Program-made: the position numbers and the translations under genes
In this document: positions 32,962 through 39,627 of the stretch, one piece after another
Layout of the letters: each line of letters opens with the position of its first letter
How positions within the stretch are numbered: position 1 is the first letter of the stretch
Notes under the pieces: generated by a model
What the model saw: the letters and a program-made list of their open reading frames with translations, nothing else
What the model was told of the DNA's origin: nothing
The model's database searches: none
NCBI GenBank assembly: GCA_039811185.1
Contig: JBDHYF010000001.1
Span: forward strand, 372,001-436,000
Direction of reading: 5' to 3'
Origin: JAEZDR01 sp039811185
GTDB taxonomy: Bacteria; Bacteroidota; Bacteroidia; Chitinophagales; Chitinophagaceae
DNA length: 64,000 bases

Positions 32962-33885
32962 TCACCAAATCAATTCTAATTGTTTTTCGAGTGGTTTGGC
33001 TTTCTGTCCGTGATTATGTTGGCTAATATTCTCACTGGGGAAATTGAAAACCAGTGCTTCTACAACAGTTCGTCTGTTTTTGATATTTCCGCCATTGTGA
33101 TAGAAATGATCCTTGGTGACAATGTTGAACTTATTCCAAAACTTATTTATCATTTCATTTTGCCGCCAGTCGTTGTGATGCCAAGTTGAAAGAATAAATT
33201 TTGCTTTTGTTTCTAAGAGCAGGCTGAATAACAGTTCTTCATCCTTCTCCGTCCATCCGTTGTAGTAGTCAACGTGTCTGCCGTAATAAGGTGGGTCACA
33301 ATAGATAATGTCGTTCTCTGTTGCTAATGGTATGATGTCAGCAAATGATTTGTTTTGAAAGATCCAGTTGGGCTCAGGTTGAATAATTTTGGAGACGGCC
33401 GCCACCTGGTTAGTTATTTTTGTAACGTAAGCCTGTGCGAAGCGGTCTGGTTTTTTACAAAAAGGAATGTTCCAGTTTCCCTTGCTGCCAAAACGCATCA
33501 TTCCATTAAACCCCGCTCTTGAAAGGAAAATGAAATCATAAGGCGAAAACTCTCCGCTATTGAACCGAGTTCGAACTTTCAGATAATGCTCGTACCCATT
33601 GTTTTCTGCTTCACTTAATAACTTCCCTTCTTTCTCTAAGTATTGTTTCATTAAATCGGCTGAAATTGCTTTATTCTGTATCGCCTTGTAAAAACCAATT
33701 ATATGTGGGTTTGTGTCGTTTAAGACTGCCTTTTTATAGCCGGAATTAAAAGCGACTACACCAGTACCTAAGAACGGCTCAATCCAATTTCCTTTTTGAT
33801 TCGCAATAGCTACCAAGTCCATAATCCAAGGAATGAGCTTGGTTTTAATTCCTTGGCTTTTTATCGGAGGTATAATGACCTTCAT
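32962..33885 (-). CDS. EcoRV-type DNA adenine methyltransferase (D12 class, Dam family)
   Basis: A 307-residue N6-adenine methyltransferase. The SAM-binding motif is WIEPFLGTGVVAFNSG (about residues 34-49) and the catalytic motif IIYCDPPYYGRHVDYYNGW (DPPY at 197-200), in the order of alpha-type Dam enzymes. Long stretches such as PPIKSQGIKTKL, NGMMRFGSKGNWNIPFCKKP and STWHHNDWRQNE match my memory of M.EcoRV closely, so the target is probably GATATC. All expected motifs are present and length matches M.EcoRV (about 298), so it looks functional. Base composition is more A+T-rich than in flanking genes, suggesting acquisition. It follows the endonuclease gene on the same strand; the readthrough extension of that gene would stop four bases before this ATG. 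Confidence 0.93.
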   Translation of the reverse strand: MKVIIPPIKSQGIKTKLIPWIMDLVAIANQKGNWIEPFLGTGVVAFNSGYKKAVLNDTNPHIIGFYKAIQNKAISADLMKQYLEKEGKLLSEAENNGYEHYLKVRTRFNSGEFSPYDFIFLSRAGFNGMMRFGSKGNWNIPFCKKPDRFAQAYVTKITNQVAAVSKIIQPEPNWIFQNKSFADIIPLATENDIIYCDPPYYGRHVDYYNGWTEKDEELLFSLLLETKAKFILSTWHHNDWRQNEMINKFWNKFNIVTKDHFYHNGGNIKNRRTVVEALVFNFPSENISQHNHGQKAKPLEKQLELIW

Positions 33886-33889
33886 TGGC

Positions 33890-34799
33890 TTAATCTTTTG
33901 AGCTTCTCTTTACAATTTTATCCCATAAATCAGTTCTTCCCTTAAATTCCATAAAGTCTTTAAGGTTGGTGATTTTGTTGCTCCTTCCATTTTAAACTAG
34001 GGTTGCAGAACCAAAATTTATCCAATATTCATCAAACCATTCTTCACTGAGCTGACTGAATACACCATTTTCGTTGCGCAGGTCGTCAATGCTCAAGGTT
34101 GATCCAATGTTTGCTGTGTTACCGGAACCTTGTCTGTCACTTGCAATTTTCCATTTTTCCGCAGCGAAAAAGTCAAAGTCCCTGATCACAGACGTGATGG
34201 ACTTTAAGTCCTTAACAGTGGTTACTTTTCGCTCACCAACTTTTTTGTTGGGTATTTCATATTCTTCTTGCAGTTCTCGGACTTGATAAATTTCTGTATC
34301 GGAGGGATCGTCGGCACTTATATCGGTACGTGTGTAGATAACACCCAAACAATAATGTCCGATATATTGGTTGTAAGGAAATTGAATGTTCTTTTTCTTA
34401 TCCCGCTCCTTAAAATAACCACCAGGACTTCCTAAAGTGAAACTCGAGATGCCGTTTTTCTTGCGATAAGTTGTTTTTAAATCAACGGCAAATTTTACTT
34501 CTTCGTTTTCCTTGCTAACGAAGGTTAAGTCCGGATAATAGTTTTGATGCTCGGTCAATATAATTTTATATCCATTTTCGTCAGCAAATTGAAGAATTTG
34601 AGGGAAAATGTGTATTTCAAGAATTTTTGAAACAATTTTCGTGTCTGACGATATTGTGTAGATGTTCTTGTAAACATCTATGAAACCTTTTACCGACCAA
34701 TCCCCATCGTCGGTAGACATATTTTTCGAGCTTGGTTGTGAATTTGTCGAGAGCTTTCTTAAACTTGACTTTATATTTCTCTTTTTCTGCAGCTGTCAT
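33890..34799 (-). other. Probable ancestral extent of the EcoRV-like gene (frameshift plus nonsense)
   Basis: On the 5' side, a different frame from ATG 34799 encodes a helical KVKFKKALDKFTTKLEKY segment running into the start region at a GAAAAATATG tract near 34720; joining the frames needs a one-base change. On the 3' side, the endonuclease frame continues past TAA 33994-33992 for 33 codons (NGRSNKITNLKDFMEFK, then RTDLWDKIVKRSSKD) to a second TAA at 33892-33890. That stop is four bases before the methyltransferase ATG. The extension resembles the EcoRV C-terminal region in pattern. Read together these look like two lesions in a once longer gene; a sequencing error or a genuinely shorter protein are alternatives. 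Confidence 0.55.
33992..34720 (-). CDS. EcoRV-family type II restriction endonuclease, probably damaged
   Basis: A 242-residue protein strikingly like EcoRV. The catalytic residues lie in NYYPDLTF (Asp64) and FAVDLKTTY (Asp80, Lys82), equivalent to EcoRV Asp74, Asp90 and Lys92 with a constant offset of ten. SSDTKIVSKILE, FPYNQYIGHYCLGVIYTR and the recognition-loop motif GSGNTANIGS (198-207) also match, so the target is probably GATATC, cut bluntly. From this ATG the protein lacks about ten N-terminal residues relative to EcoRV. It ends soon after FDEYWINF, where EcoRV continues for about 25 residues. Both missing ends can be found in adjacent sequence (see the extended feature). It lies upstream of the cognate methyltransferase, same strand. 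Confidence 0.85.
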   Translation of the reverse strand: MSTDDGDWSVKGFIDVYKNIYTISSDTKIVSKILEIHIFPQILQFADENGYKIILTEHQNYYPDLTFVSKENEEVKFAVDLKTTYRKKNGISSFTLGSPGGYFKERDKKKNIQFPYNQYIGHYCLGVIYTRTDISADDPSDTEIYQVRELQEEYEIPNKKVGERKVTTVKDLKSITSVIRDFDFFAAEKWKIASDRQGSGNTANIGSTLSIDDLRNENGVFSQLSEEWFDEYWINFGSATLV

Positions 34800-34851
34800 T
34801 TTTCAAATTTACTAAATATCTTGGTCTGTCTTCGTCGCGGGTTAGCGTTCT

Positions 34852-35043
34852 TTATTTGGAAAGATTAAAAAAAGAATAAATCATCATCAGAATAGACAAA
34901 CAACCATAAGCGTAAAAAGATCCCTTCTCATCTGGCCGGTTCATTCTCACAATCACACCGTCGCTTTTCAATTCCTTCCTTAACGCCTTAAAAAAAACTG
35001 CACTTTTGCTGAAAATATTTCGTTGAAAGCGCGATTCGGGCAT
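34852..35043 (-). CDS. Doubtful small ORF with one C-terminal membrane helix
   Basis: A possible 63-residue protein filling the gap between the endonuclease region and the divergent EamA transporter. It has a basic N-terminal half (KALRKELKSDGVIVRMNRPDEKGSF) and one hydrophobic helix near the end (YGCLSILMMIYSFF). It starts at ATG 35043 and overlaps the transporter's TTG start by 21 bases, which argues against it. If it is not coding, this ~220-base stretch holds only the transporter's promoter. I recognise no family. Confidence 0.25.
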   Translation of the reverse strand: MPESRFQRNIFSKSAVFFKALRKELKSDGVIVRMNRPDEKGSFYAYGCLSILMMIYSFFNLSK

Positions 35044-35922
35044 TGGGTTCTCTTTATTTTATTGTCGTTCATCTGGGGAAGCTCGTTTATTTTAATGAAG
35101 GTCGGCATGACGGCACTTTCACCCTACCAGGTGGCGACCATTCGCATACTCTCTGCGGGTTTGCTGCTGCTGCCATTTTGTGTCAGCGCTATAAAAAAAA
35201 TACCCGGAAAAAAGCTTCCGGCCGTTTTTTTATCCGGATTTATCGGAAGCTTCATACCGGCATATCTGTTTTGTATTGCTGAAACCGAAATCAACAGTTC
35301 GCTGGCCGGCATCCTGAATGCAACCACACCATTTTTTACCATCATCATCGGATCGCTTTTCTTTCAATTAAGCACGCCCAAACAAAAGTTTCTCGGGGTG
35401 CTGATTGGTTTTGCGGGAATGGTTGCCTTGCCGTTTGCCGGCGGAAAAGACGTTAGCTTTTCTCACGTCTACCACATTTCGCTCGTGGTGTTTGCCACCC
35501 TTTTATATGGCTTAAACGTAAATGTTGTAGCGCGCTACCTGCATCACATCGAGTCCATTCACATCGCCAGTTTTGCATTCGTTTCACTGATTCCTATATG
35601 CATCATCATCTTGTATAAAACCGGCTACTTTAATCCGGTTCTTTTTTCCAAGCCGTTTTATTTATCTACCCTCGCGGCCTTTACGTTGGGTGCAGGCGGT
35701 ACGGCAATCGCTACGGTGCTGTTTTATAAAATGTTGAAATCGGCAGGTGCGGTAATGGCGTCGATGGTAACCTACGGCATTCCTTTTTTTTCTGTTATGT
35801 GGGGATTGATTGGCGGCGAACAGATTAACCTGCTCGAAATTTTGTGTTTGCTCGTAATACTTTCGGGCGTTTTTCTGGTTAATCGCAGGCCCAAAGGTTT
35901 GGGTGGTGCAGTAAAGCCTTAA
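35023..35922 (+). CDS. EamA/DMT family transporter
   Basis: A 299-residue drug/metabolite transporter with ten predicted membrane helices in two EamA repeats. The opening GHWVLFILLSFIWGSSFILMKVGMTALSPYQVATIRILSAGL is the family hallmark; the second repeat carries GAGGTAIATVLFYKMLKSAGAVMASMVTYGIPFFSVMWG. Substrates of this family vary (amino acids, metabolites, drugs). No ATG lies upstream of residue 26, and the first helix needs the TTG at 35023, so TTG is the likely start. A CACTTTTG box sits about 17 bases upstream. Confidence 0.9.
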   Translation: MKARFGHWVLFILLSFIWGSSFILMKVGMTALSPYQVATIRILSAGLLLLPFCVSAIKKIPGKKLPAVFLSGFIGSFIPAYLFCIAETEINSSLAGILNATTPFFTIIIGSLFFQLSTPKQKFLGVLIGFAGMVALPFAGGKDVSFSHVYHISLVVFATLLYGLNVNVVARYLHHIESIHIASFAFVSLIPICIIILYKTGYFNPVLFSKPFYLSTLAAFTLGAGGTAIATVLFYKMLKSAGAVMASMVTYGIPFFSVMWGLIGGEQINLLEILCLLVILSGVFLVNRRPKGLGGAVKP

Positions 35923-35982
35923 TTAAAACCATAATTTTTACACCGCGGCCCGATTAACTGCTCCGATGATTAAATTGCAGCT

Positions 35983-38316
35983 ATGCACGATTATTTGAAG
36001 GGATTGAATGATCCGCAACGCGAGGCCGTTTTGTTTAAAGATGGGCCACTGATGATTATTGCCGGCGCCGGAAGCGGAAAAACAAAGGTGTTAACTACGC
36101 GGATTGCACATTTGATGTTTGAACACCGCGTTGACGCCTTCAATATTCTTGCGCTCACATTTACCAACAAGGCGGCAGCAGAAATGAAAGAACGGATTGA
36201 GCATATTCTTGGTAATTCGGAAGCGCGTAGCCTGTATATCGGCACGTTTCACAGTGTTTTTGCTCGTGTGCTTCGTGCAGAGGCGCCGCGCCTCGGCTAT
36301 CCATCCAACTTTACCATCTATGACACAGACGACAGCCGGTCGGTGATTAAAACCGTAATCAGCGAAATGAACCTCGACGATAAGCAATACAAGCCAAATG
36401 CAGTGCTCAACCGCATTTCAGGCGCAAAGAATGCTTTGGTGAGTGCCGATGAATATTTAAACGACTACTACTTGCAGCAGGAAGATATGCGTGCCCACCG
36501 CCCGAAAATCGGAGCTATTTACAAAGCCTATCAGGCGCGCTGCTTCCGCAATGGCGCAATGGACTTCGACGACCTGTTGGTAAAAATGCACGAACTGCTT
36601 CGCGATTTTCCAGAGGTTTTGCACAAGTATCAATACAAGTTTCAGTATATACTGATCGACGAATATCAGGATACCAATCCGGTGCAGTACGAAATAGCAA
36701 AGATGCTCGCTGCCGTGCATGAAAATATTTGTGTAGTGGGCGATGATGCACAAAGCATCTACAGTTTCCGCGGCGCCACCATCCAAAACATTCTACAGTT
36801 TAAAAAAGATTACGAAGACGTTAGGGTGATTAAACTGGAGCAGAATTATCGGTCTACCCAAAGCATTCTTTCGGTTGCCAACACGGTAATTGGTAACAAC
36901 AAAGGCCAAATTCCGAAAGCGCTGTGGACGGAGAATGCGTCGGGCGAAAAAATTAAACTCGTGCGCACAATGGCCGACAATGATGAAGGTGCCTATGTTG
37001 CCGATAAAATAAAAGAGCAGAAACTGCGGAACCATTTCAGCAATAACGATTTCGCCATTCTATATCGTACCAACGCCCAAAGCCGTTCGTATGAAGAAAG
37101 CCTTAGAAGGCTCGGGATTGCCTACCGCATTTATGGCGGCATCAGCTTTTATCAGCGTAAAGAAATAAAGGATTTTCTTGCGTATCTGCGGCTGATTGTA
37201 AACCCAAAAGATGAAGAAGCTTTAAAAAGAATCATCAACTATCCGCAACGCGGGATAGGAAAAACCACTTTGGAAAAACTGGGTACGGCAGCCAACGAAA
37301 ACGATGTATCGCTGTGGGATGCGATGAACAGCGCTGCTGCATACGGCATTCGTGCCACCACCAACCAACTGCTGAAGGATTTCATCACTATGATTCGATA
37401 CTTCCAGAGCCTGCTACAAAAGCATAATGCTTATGATGTGGCAGTTATGGTGGGCAAAAATACCGGCATGGTAAAGGAGCTTTTTAATGATAAATCTACC
37501 GAGGGGCTTGCCCGTTACGAAAACATACAGGAGCTTTTAAACTCCATTAAAGAATGGACAGAGAGCCCTGCAAACGAAGAGGGCGAGGTGGGCGACAAAG
37601 GGCTTGGAGCCTACCTTCAACAGATAACGTTGCTTACCGACGCCGACGATGACAAAGAAAATACGGATGTGGTAAAACTGATGACAATTCACGCGGCGAA
37701 AGGGCTGGAATTTGAATGTGTTTTTGTTGGAGGCTTGGAAGAGAACCTTTTTCCGGGAGCGTTAAGCATCAACACCCGCGAAGAGCTGGAAGAAGAAAGA
37801 AGGCTTTTCTATGTGGCCATTACAAGGGCTAAAAAGTTTCTTTGGCTCACCTATGCCAACACCCGCTACCGCTTTGGGCAACTGGTGCAAAACGACCCCA
37901 GCCGCTTTTTGAACGAATTACCGCAGGACTTCATCGATAAAAGCTTTGCGGGCGGCGGTGCAAGAAACAGCAGTTTGTCCGGTGCCGGCACCGCTTATGC
38001 ACGCATGCATCGCGGATTATCGGCGAGTGCGGAAAGCCGTTACGGAGCAGCGCCGACAGCCAAACAAGCAGAGCGACCTTCGTATTTAAATATTCCGGCA
38101 AAGAAAACGGTCGATCATCGTCCATCCACAAACTTTGTTGCCAGCGAACTGAATCTGTTGCAGCCGGGCAAGCGGGTGGAACACCAAAAATTTGGTTTTG
38201 GAAAAATTGAAAAGATTGAAGGAAGCAGCCACAATCCGGTGGCCACCATACAATTCGACACCAACGGCGAAAAAAAGATCATGCTTCAATATGCAAGGCT
38301 GATGGTGGTGGAATAA
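35983..38316 (+). CDS. UvrD/Rep-type DNA helicase (PcrA-like)
   Basis: A 777-residue superfamily 1A helicase. Motifs in order: Q motif LNDPQREAVLFKDGPLMIIAGAGSGKTKVLTTRIAHL (Walker A), FTNKAAAEMKERIEHIL, GTFHSVFARVLR, DEYQDTNPVQYEIAKML (Walker B), VVGDDAQSIYSFRGATIQNI, EQNYRSTQSIL, TIHAAKGLEFECVFV and EEERRLFYVAITRAKKFLWL. The C-terminal linker ends in a Tudor-like domain (LQPGKRVEHQKFGFGKIEKIEG) known in PcrA/UvrD to contact RNA polymerase. It unwinds DNA 3' to 5' in repair and conflict resolution. It follows the EamA gene by 60 bases. Confidence 0.95.
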   Translation: MHDYLKGLNDPQREAVLFKDGPLMIIAGAGSGKTKVLTTRIAHLMFEHRVDAFNILALTFTNKAAAEMKERIEHILGNSEARSLYIGTFHSVFARVLRAEAPRLGYPSNFTIYDTDDSRSVIKTVISEMNLDDKQYKPNAVLNRISGAKNALVSADEYLNDYYLQQEDMRAHRPKIGAIYKAYQARCFRNGAMDFDDLLVKMHELLRDFPEVLHKYQYKFQYILIDEYQDTNPVQYEIAKMLAAVHENICVVGDDAQSIYSFRGATIQNILQFKKDYEDVRVIKLEQNYRSTQSILSVANTVIGNNKGQIPKALWTENASGEKIKLVRTMADNDEGAYVADKIKEQKLRNHFSNNDFAILYRTNAQSRSYEESLRRLGIAYRIYGGISFYQRKEIKDFLAYLRLIVNPKDEEALKRIINYPQRGIGKTTLEKLGTAANENDVSLWDAMNSAAAYGIRATTNQLLKDFITMIRYFQSLLQKHNAYDVAVMVGKNTGMVKELFNDKSTEGLARYENIQELLNSIKEWTESPANEEGEVGDKGLGAYLQQITLLTDADDDKENTDVVKLMTIHAAKGLEFECVFVGGLEENLFPGALSINTREELEEERRLFYVAITRAKKFLWLTYANTRYRFGQLVQNDPSRFLNELPQDFIDKSFAGGGARNSSLSGAGTAYARMHRGLSASAESRYGAAPTAKQAERPSYLNIPAKKTVDHRPSTNFVASELNLLQPGKRVEHQKFGFGKIEKIEGSSHNPVATIQFDTNGEKKIMLQYARLMVVE

Positions 38317-38332
38317 GGATTGAGAGAAACAT

Positions 38333-38340
38333 TACATTTG
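38333..38340 (+). promoter_or_regulatory. Predicted -7 element for the DUF2911 gene
   Basis: TACATTTG matches TAnnTTTG exactly and ends 16 bases before the ATG. No -33 element at standard spacing. Confidence 0.4.
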
Positions 38341-38356
38341 TTTAAAATAACCTTTT

Positions 38357-39187
38357 ATGATTAAAAAATTACTTCTTTCCGGCTGCTTTGCATTTGCATT
38401 GCTTGGCTTGAATGCACAGCTAAAAACACCGGCGCCAAGCCCTTCTCAAACAATCAAGCAGGAGTTTGGCATCTCATCGGTAGAGTTAAACTATTCAAGA
38501 CCTTCTGCAAAAGGAAGAACCATTTTTGGCGACCTCGTTCCCTATGGAAAATTATGGCGTACCGGAGCGAACGCCGCCACCCGTATTAAATTTGCCGACG
38601 ACGTTACCATTGGCGGCACACTTGTAAAAGCAGGAGAATATTCGTTTTACACCATCCCTTCGCAAAACGAATGGGAAGTAATCTTCAACAAAAGTTTAAA
38701 AAACTGGGGAGTTGATGGCTATGCAAAAGAAGATGACGTTGCCAGAATAAAAGTAAAATCAATGCCTTTGCCTTGGCAAATTGAGACGCTAACCATGTCG
38801 TTCGATGATGTTACCGCCTCTTCAATGAACTTATTTATAGGCTGGGAGAAAACAGGGGTAAACATTCCAATATCCATCGACAGTGATTCGAAAATTATGA
38901 GTCAGATCGATAATTTGATGAACAAAGACAACCGGCCTTATTTCGCCGCTGCGAGCTATTATGCAACCAACGGAAAAGATTTAAATCAAGCCATTCAGTG
39001 GTTCGATAAGGCCATTGAACAAAATCCGGGCGCCTTTTGGATTTACCATCAAAAAGCCAATGCGCTTGTAAAAGCCGGAAAGAAAAAAGAAGCCAAGGAA
39101 GCGGCTATGAAGTCGCTTGAGCTGGCAAAAGAAGCTAAAAACGACGACTATGTTAAGCTGAATGAGAAGCTTATCAAATCGCTGTAA
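38357..39187 (+). CDS. DUF2911 domain-containing exported protein with TPR-like end
   Basis: A 276-residue protein with a signal peptide (KKLLLSGCFAFALLGLNAQ). The DUF2911 domain spans about residues 25-170: SPSQTIKQEFGISSVELNYSRPSAKGRTIFGDLVPYGKLWRTGANAATRIKFADDVTIGG, then GEYSFYTIPSQNEWEVIFNK. The C-terminal ~90 residues are TPR-like (LNQAIQWFDKAIEQNPGAFWIYHQKANALVKAGKKKEAKEAA). DUF2911 proteins are common in Bacteroidota periplasms or surfaces, without a known activity. A terminator-like hairpin follows. Confidence 0.9.
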   Translation: MIKKLLLSGCFAFALLGLNAQLKTPAPSPSQTIKQEFGISSVELNYSRPSAKGRTIFGDLVPYGKLWRTGANAATRIKFADDVTIGGTLVKAGEYSFYTIPSQNEWEVIFNKSLKNWGVDGYAKEDDVARIKVKSMPLPWQIETLTMSFDDVTASSMNLFIGWEKTGVNIPISIDSDSKIMSQIDNLMNKDNRPYFAAASYYATNGKDLNQAIQWFDKAIEQNPGAFWIYHQKANALVKAGKKKEAKEAAMKSLELAKEAKNDDYVKLNEKLIKSL

Positions 39188-39201
39188 TTCTTTTTCCTTA
39201 C

Positions 39202-39234
39202 AAGGAGGCTGTTTTGAGAAAAGGCAGCCTCCTT
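39202..39234 (+). terminator. Terminator-like hairpin after the DUF2911 gene
   Basis: A perfect 10-bp stem AAGGAGGCTG/CAGCCTCCTT with a 13-base loop is followed by a T-rich but interrupted tract (ATTGTTTGTTG). Confidence 0.65.
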
Positions 39235-39268
39235 ATTGTTTGTTGTTATTTCCTTAAAGAAGCCCTGC

Positions 39269-39303
39269 TTTGTAAAGAAATATCTCGGTAAAGAATATGT
39301 TTG
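39269..39303 (+). promoter_or_regulatory. Predicted promoter of the DUF3817 gene
   Basis: TTTG (39269-39272), a 23-base spacer and a perfect -7 box TATGTTTG (39296-39303) precede the ATG at 39322 by 18 bases. Confidence 0.5.
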
Positions 39304-39321
39304 TTCGCAATCATTAACAGT

Positions 39322-39627
39322 ATGCTTAGCACATCCATCGGCCGCCTCAGGCTCATCGGTTTTTTGGAAGGGATTTCTCTGCTTGTTTTGTTGTTTATTG
39401 CTATGCCGCTGAAGTATTTTGCCGGCATACCCGAAGTGGTAACTTATACCGGATGGGTGCACGGGTTGTTGTTTGTACTGTTTATGCTGGCGGTTTTCAG
39501 TATATATCTCGAGCGCGATTGGCCGTTTGGGAAACTGGTACTTGCATTTCTGGCAGCTTTTTTTCCATTCGGAACATTTCTGTTTGATGCAAAACTTCGT
39601 CGCGAAGACGTAGCGGGTGCTGCTTAG
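39322..39627 (+). CDS. DUF3817 domain-containing membrane protein
   Basis: A 101-residue protein with three hydrophobic helices. IGRLRLIGFLEGISLLVLLFIAMPLKYFAGIPEVVTYTGWVHGLLFVLFMLAVF is the signature of DUF3817 (YdzA-like) proteins, with the conserved EG in helix 1 and the GW-HG motif. The start is ATG 39322; an in-frame TTG at 39301 overlaps the -7 box and adds seven poor residues. It converges with the symporter gene, overlapping its stop by four bases. Function is unknown. Confidence 0.88.
   Translation: MLSTSIGRLRLIGFLEGISLLVLLFIAMPLKYFAGIPEVVTYTGWVHGLLFVLFMLAVFSIYLERDWPFGKLVLAFLAAFFPFGTFLFDAKLRREDVAGAA

Noticed and set aside
33890..33994. Separate small controller (C) protein between endonuclease and methyltransferase
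   Set aside because: The coding-like stretch is in the same frame as the endonuclease and lacks a helix-turn-helix; a lost C-terminus explains it better.
32880..35043. Transposon or integron carrying the restriction-modification pair
   Set aside because: No transposase, integrase, terminal inverted repeats or direct repeats were seen at either boundary. Transfer is inferred only from composition and gene content.
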